DNA of 64,000 nt, from contig CM043965.1 in the NCBI GenBank assembly GCA_014529385.2, forward strand, positions 61,404,933-61,468,932. The letters are read 5' to 3'. Source of the stretch: Adiantum capillus-veneris. Its lineage: Eukaryota > Streptophyta > Polypodiopsida > Polypodiales > Pteridaceae. Position numbers and translations under genes: made by a program. The stretch's first letter is position 1; the number at the start of each line of letters is the position of its first letter. Positions 60,436 through 64,000 of the stretch are shown here, piece by piece. The notes beneath the pieces were generated by a model, which saw only the letters and a program-made list of their open reading frames with translations, was not told where the DNA came from and ran no database searches.

Positions 60436-61602
60436 CTTCCTGAGTGATTTCATTGGATCTTGACACGAAAGCCAAGATCGGTCCTGCGTGACTGATCGTA
60501 TCTGCAATGAGGTTAGCTTTACTAGAAAAATCATCATTCAAACCATTATCCTTGCAAACAATCACATCTCTATCATGCAAAAAATGTGTGTCGTGTGTCG
60601 GAGAAGAAAGGACTGAGAGAGTCTCCTTCTCCTGTTTCTTTTCAAGCTTTGCCTACACATTAGAAATGAGAGGTAAAGAATGAATGACTTCCTCACCACG
60701 AATGACAATGGGAGTGTCACTTTTGGCATTAGAGTGAGTCTGCCCAATCAATGAGAGGGTCATGCTAACAGAAACCATCTAATGCTCAAAATCATATCAC
60801 ATCCTGAAAGAGGACACACTACAAATTTTCTACAGAAGGAAGCTTGTTGAGCAGTGAATAACACATCAAGGCACTCTCGTGTAATGAGAGAGTCCATACC
60901 AGGAGCGAAGCCCGACACCTCGAGAGGAGATGTCTCGCTAACCTCCAAGAGGGCTCTTTCTATAAGAGAGGCACCAATCACATCATGCATACTGGCGGAA
61001 TCAAACAAGATCACCATGCGTTGACCATTCACATGACCATAACACTTCATGAAACACTCATCAACTAGAGGATCATGAGAAACTTCGTACACACTAGTGT
61101 TCTCATTTATGGCATTAACAGAGGATGTGGGTTTTGTGGCTTCTTTAGGTTCGCTGGATGGGTTCTTAGGATACGTATTCTTTATATGAGCCTTGACGTG
61201 ACATTGATAACATCAACCTTCCTTAGCATAAATTACTTGTTCTGTTGCCGTTATGTATCCTCCTATAATTCCTTGTGCAGCTTTTTCATCCGGCGTTAGC
61301 TTAGGTTTAGCAGGTCTTTTAGCTTTACCCTTACATTCATTTTGAGAGTTCTTTTCCGAAGGATTAGAGGAAGATTGGCTAGAAGAGTTATCATTCTTAC
61401 CGTTCTGCAAGTTCTAAGGAGTCTGAGAGGTACTGTAAGAAGACTTGTTCTCCTTAGGCTTGCCTTTGTTGTGCTTCATCTCCTGTGCGAGAGCAAATCG
61501 CTACCGCCTTGTTGAGATCTAGGGGGTCGAGGACTTCGACATCGAACCTGATATGCTCTGATACCAATGTCAGGTGCAACACACACAGAGCTCTCATACC
61601 AA
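60436..61602 (-). pseudogene. Element B' interior: Gag C-terminus, protease, N-type tail
   Basis: Minus sense from 61602. A primer-binding site (TGGTATCAGAGC, 61566-61555) is followed at once by mid-Gag 'DLNKAV', so the Gag start is deleted. Then come the Gag C-terminus (61410-61213), a decayed zinc knuckle, and the protease frame 61092-60760 with 'VILFDSASMHDVIG' (DSAS for DPGS). After 'HSLPLISNV' the sequence switches near 60655 to the N-type 'EKETLSV', 'HDTHFLHDRDVI' and 'SKANLIADTI'. It stops against the gypsy-3 LTR end at 60435. A recombinant between the A and N layouts. Confidence 0.78.
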
Positions 61603-61764
61603 TGTAAGGTGCAGCGGAAGTGAATGTTGATCTTGCTCAAGACAAGGTCCGAACTGTGCTCAAGGGTTCCTTTTACTTACGGAAGGGAGAGCCTTCCGTT
61701 CCTTTAGTGAGAGAGTGCAATGATCACAAACAAAGTGAATGCTACTGTGAATGAAGGTGTTGAG

Positions 61765-61812
<48 letters not shown>

Positions 61813-62744
61813 ATACGACACCAGACGGTTCTCAAACCCTCCTCCAAGGGCCCCCCTCTTTATGGCGAGAGAGGTCTATGCTATTGATTGCACAAATCTG
61901 GTACAATGGTCTAGATGCAATGGACTTGCCGACGATGTAGACGACAATGATGACGACGACGAAGACCAGCTGAAATCTGAAAACGCTAGGGCTGAACTAC
62001 TGAAATATGCAAAAACGCTGACTTTTGGTTGATCTTTGACACTGTCGGCGAGGACGACGATGCGCTGAAAACGCAGATGCTGAAATCTGCGGACGTCGGA
62101 CTGAATCTGAAAACGCTGGCTGACTCGACGGTACAGCGAGGATCAGCTCCGGGTAGGTGAGATCTGCGAGGCTAGGGGCTAAATCTGCAATGGCTGAATG
62201 CTGAAAACTGAAAACGCTGATGTACTTGGCTGATCTGGCGTCTTGGAACTCCAAAACGCTAGACTTGATCTGCTGCAGGAAACGCCAGAAACGCTGGGGC
62301 TGATCTGCCTACAGAAAACGCCATGAGTTCTTGTTGGCTGAAAACGCTAGGCTCTCTACCGGTCTTGCTGAGAAGGAGCACTGCAAGTTGCTGGAACTTC
62401 TTCTGCTTCTTCTGCCAGAAAGTGCTAGCGCTAGGTTTCTTTTATAGAGACTTAGCAAATTGCCTACTCAGTTTTCCAACAACGTCACTTGTTAATAAAT
62501 AAGTGAAAATGAGTAAATTGGGAAAATGGGTTCTATGCACTGTAAAATGCTCATAATGGGTATTGAATGTCATGCTGATGATCATATTGTGTGCAACCAG
62601 AGGATATGCAACTACTCTAAGTGCCTAGAGATGCACTGCCTGCGCACAGGCTCACAAAGGTGCCAGAACACTTCCTAAGCTGACCTGAACCTAGACCTGA
62701 AGTAGCTTGTCCACATGCACATAGGGCTAGATGTGCATGTGACA
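61603..62744 (-). repeat. Element B' 5' LTR
   Basis: TGTAAGGTGCAGCGGAAGTG...TGTGCATGTGACA in plus sense, 1142 bp. It is the most diverged LTR of this family here: the palindromic terminus is changed to TGCATGTGACA, the hairpin to CCTCTTTATGGCGAGAGAGG, but the AAAACGCT cluster (61983-62345) is richest. (GA)n at 61766-61809. Confidence 0.85.
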
Positions 62745-62950
62745 TGTGCCAACCACTGAATATTCCTTATTGGATGAGGTTTTTCTGGGAAGCCAACGAC
62801 CCAGGATATCAAGAGCTCCAATTTGGAATGAGAAAACTCATTGACCCTCAGAATATCCCTCGAAATGACCCTCGGAAATTTTTAGCTACTTTGAGTTGTT
62901 TTGCAGATATACTGTAATCGCCGACAATTACTTTCTTTCAAGAAGGGGGA
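62745..62950 (+). pseudogene. Second gypsy-3 copy: end of interior
   Basis: Plus-strand tail with 'EANDPGYQELQFGMRKLID'-like reading, then AGAAGGGGGA, a polypurine tract, directly before TGTCACAAAC. Upstream is the B' LTR edge, so this copy is interrupted or truncated by B'. Confidence 0.6.
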
Positions 62951-63480
62951 TGTCACAAACTGCTGACGTGTCAAGCGACTGAAGAATGGAGCCAACCTGC
63001 ACGTCCCGGTCAAGGGGCCTAAACCCTAAGAAGCAGCAGTAGAAGAAGAAGAAGCAGAAGAAGTTCCCACCAACTTATGGGACCCCGTCCGATGAATAAA
63101 GCAGGACCAGCGCAAGTGCGCGCACACACACACACACACGCGGGCTCTTTTGCATACCAACTGATGACATGGAAGAGTAGTACGGATTTCCACAATTTGC
63201 GCTAGCCTGCTGACGTGGCAGATTTCCGTGAATTGTGCTAACAACTGCCACGTGGCAGCATGTACGTATTTCCGCGTTTTGCGGGCTGGCAGCTTTTGGA
63301 CAACATATGCTTTTAGAACTTTAAGTTTTCATGTAATTGCTTTTGAATGGCCAAGGGCCTTTAAATATGAACTGTGGCTCTCACTCTGGCATTCTACCGC
63401 AGGCAGGTGCAGAGCAAGAGCCACAAGGTGTACCTTGTTCAAGCAATATAAAGAAATACCAAAACGCAAAGAGAGAGAGA
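62951..63480 (+). repeat. Second gypsy-3-type LTR
   Basis: TGTCACAAACTGCTGACGTGTCA start; shares CGTGGCAGCATGTACG, TTTGCGG, TTTAAATA and AAGAAATACC with 59681-60435. Contains the perfect palindrome TGCCACGTGGCA (63246-63257) and TGACGTGG (63211). The right end is not defined; the (GA)n at about 63469-63489 may lie outside. Confidence 0.7.
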
Positions 63481-64000
63481 GAGAGAGACGGCTTCTTGAG
63501 GATGAGGGAAAATTAGACGTAGAGAGAGATGGTGATGGTAGTGAAGGGGGCTTCTTGGGCTAATAGTAGAGAAAAATTCAGCAACTAGGAGATGTGAAAT
63601 GAGAGATAAAAGGCTTTATTTATAAGGAAGTTGCCTCAAGAAAAAAAGAGAAAAGTTGAAGAGGATTGTGATAAGTGTTTAGTAAGAGATAAAGTTGGTG
63701 TGACAAGTGTCCACACACTTGTCTCTTCCTTTGAAAGCTTTTTGACAAGTGCCATCTTCTGGAAAGTTTGTGACAAGTGTTTTGTCACTTGTCCTCCTTT
63801 CGGAACCTTCCTTTTAGAAATCTCCCTTCTAGAACCTCCTAGAATCTTCTAGAAGCTTCCATCTTGCAATTGCTAAAAACACACGTCAATATGGGTATCA
63901 TATGAAAGCTCTTTTCGAGCACAATACAGTGCATAATGAGCAATCTTCATGATCATGCCATCTTATTGATTGTAACTGTCTTTTCTGGCGGATCTAGCCC
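63481..64000. other. No recognised gene
   Basis: Only short frames. A 'GACAAGTG' motif recurs between 63690 and 63800 (AGTGTCCACACACTTGTC, TTTGACAAGTGCC, GTGACAAGTG, TCACTTGTCC), giving short inverted repeats. Confidence 0.5.

Overview
The window looks like nuclear DNA from a land plant with a large, transposon-filled genome. It has almost no host coding sequence, very many (CT)n/(GA)n microsatellites, Ty1/copia and Ty3/gypsy chromovirus-type LTR retrotransposons primed by initiator-Met tRNA, a LINE, and one plant-type BTB/BACK gene with a short GT-AG intron. A seedless plant such as a fern is my weak guess; nothing seen here fixes the species. No CRISPR array, operon, rRNA or tRNA gene was seen.

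Layout. 1-3980: microsatellites and unrecognised sequence. 4068-12518: degraded retroelements on the minus strand. These are a near full-length copia element (LTRs 12292-12518 and 7394-7604) whose downstream LTR also heads a second, truncated copia copy; the second copy's protease reading frame runs without a stop into a gypsy-like polyprotein at about 6080. 14119-18110: a gypsy remnant (LTR-gag-LTR) and a decayed copia RNase H with its LTR, both plus strand. 18400-24700: microsatellites, minisatellites, a ~330-bp tandem duplication with a hairpin, and unrecognised DNA. 24720-28662: a decayed gypsy element, minus strand. 28663-33800: no recognised gene.

Host gene. 33802-35205 (minus) holds the 3' exons of a BTB-BACK protein with an 81-nt intron. 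Its upstream intron contains a (CT)n tract holding an 825-codon LINE. A piece of the BTB exon is duplicated on the far side of this LINE, as an unusually long target-site duplication would produce. The gene's 5' exons are not in the window.

38333-63600 is a nest of transposons. Element A (38799-46586, 7.8 kb, TSD AGTAG) is a full-length but frameshifted chromovirus sitting inside a LINE copy. Further right, a chain of insertions can be read from target-site duplications and interrupted reading frames. A gypsy element ('gypsy-3') is interrupted by a ~4.3-kb non-autonomous element N-outer (48451-58646, TSD ATGAT). N-outer is itself interrupted by a second copy, N-inner (50784-55419, TSD TCTAT/TCTGT), and by a solo LTR (56489-57691, TSD GGTCT). 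Gypsy-3 in turn abuts the inside of another relative (B', 60436-62744), which abuts a second gypsy-3 copy (62745 on).

Most interesting. Element A and the non-autonomous N elements share LTR ends and the start of gag. The N elements, however, encode a different protein: a gag-like coiled coil, a His/Asp-rich repeat array, a region I do not recognise that is conserved between copies, and a chromodomain-like tail. Their ~1.3-kb LTRs carry a conserved hairpin, a cluster of AGCGTTTT motifs and a palindromic TGTCACGTGACA terminus. LINE copies repeatedly abut (CT)n tracts, suggesting a microsatellite-targeting plant LINE.
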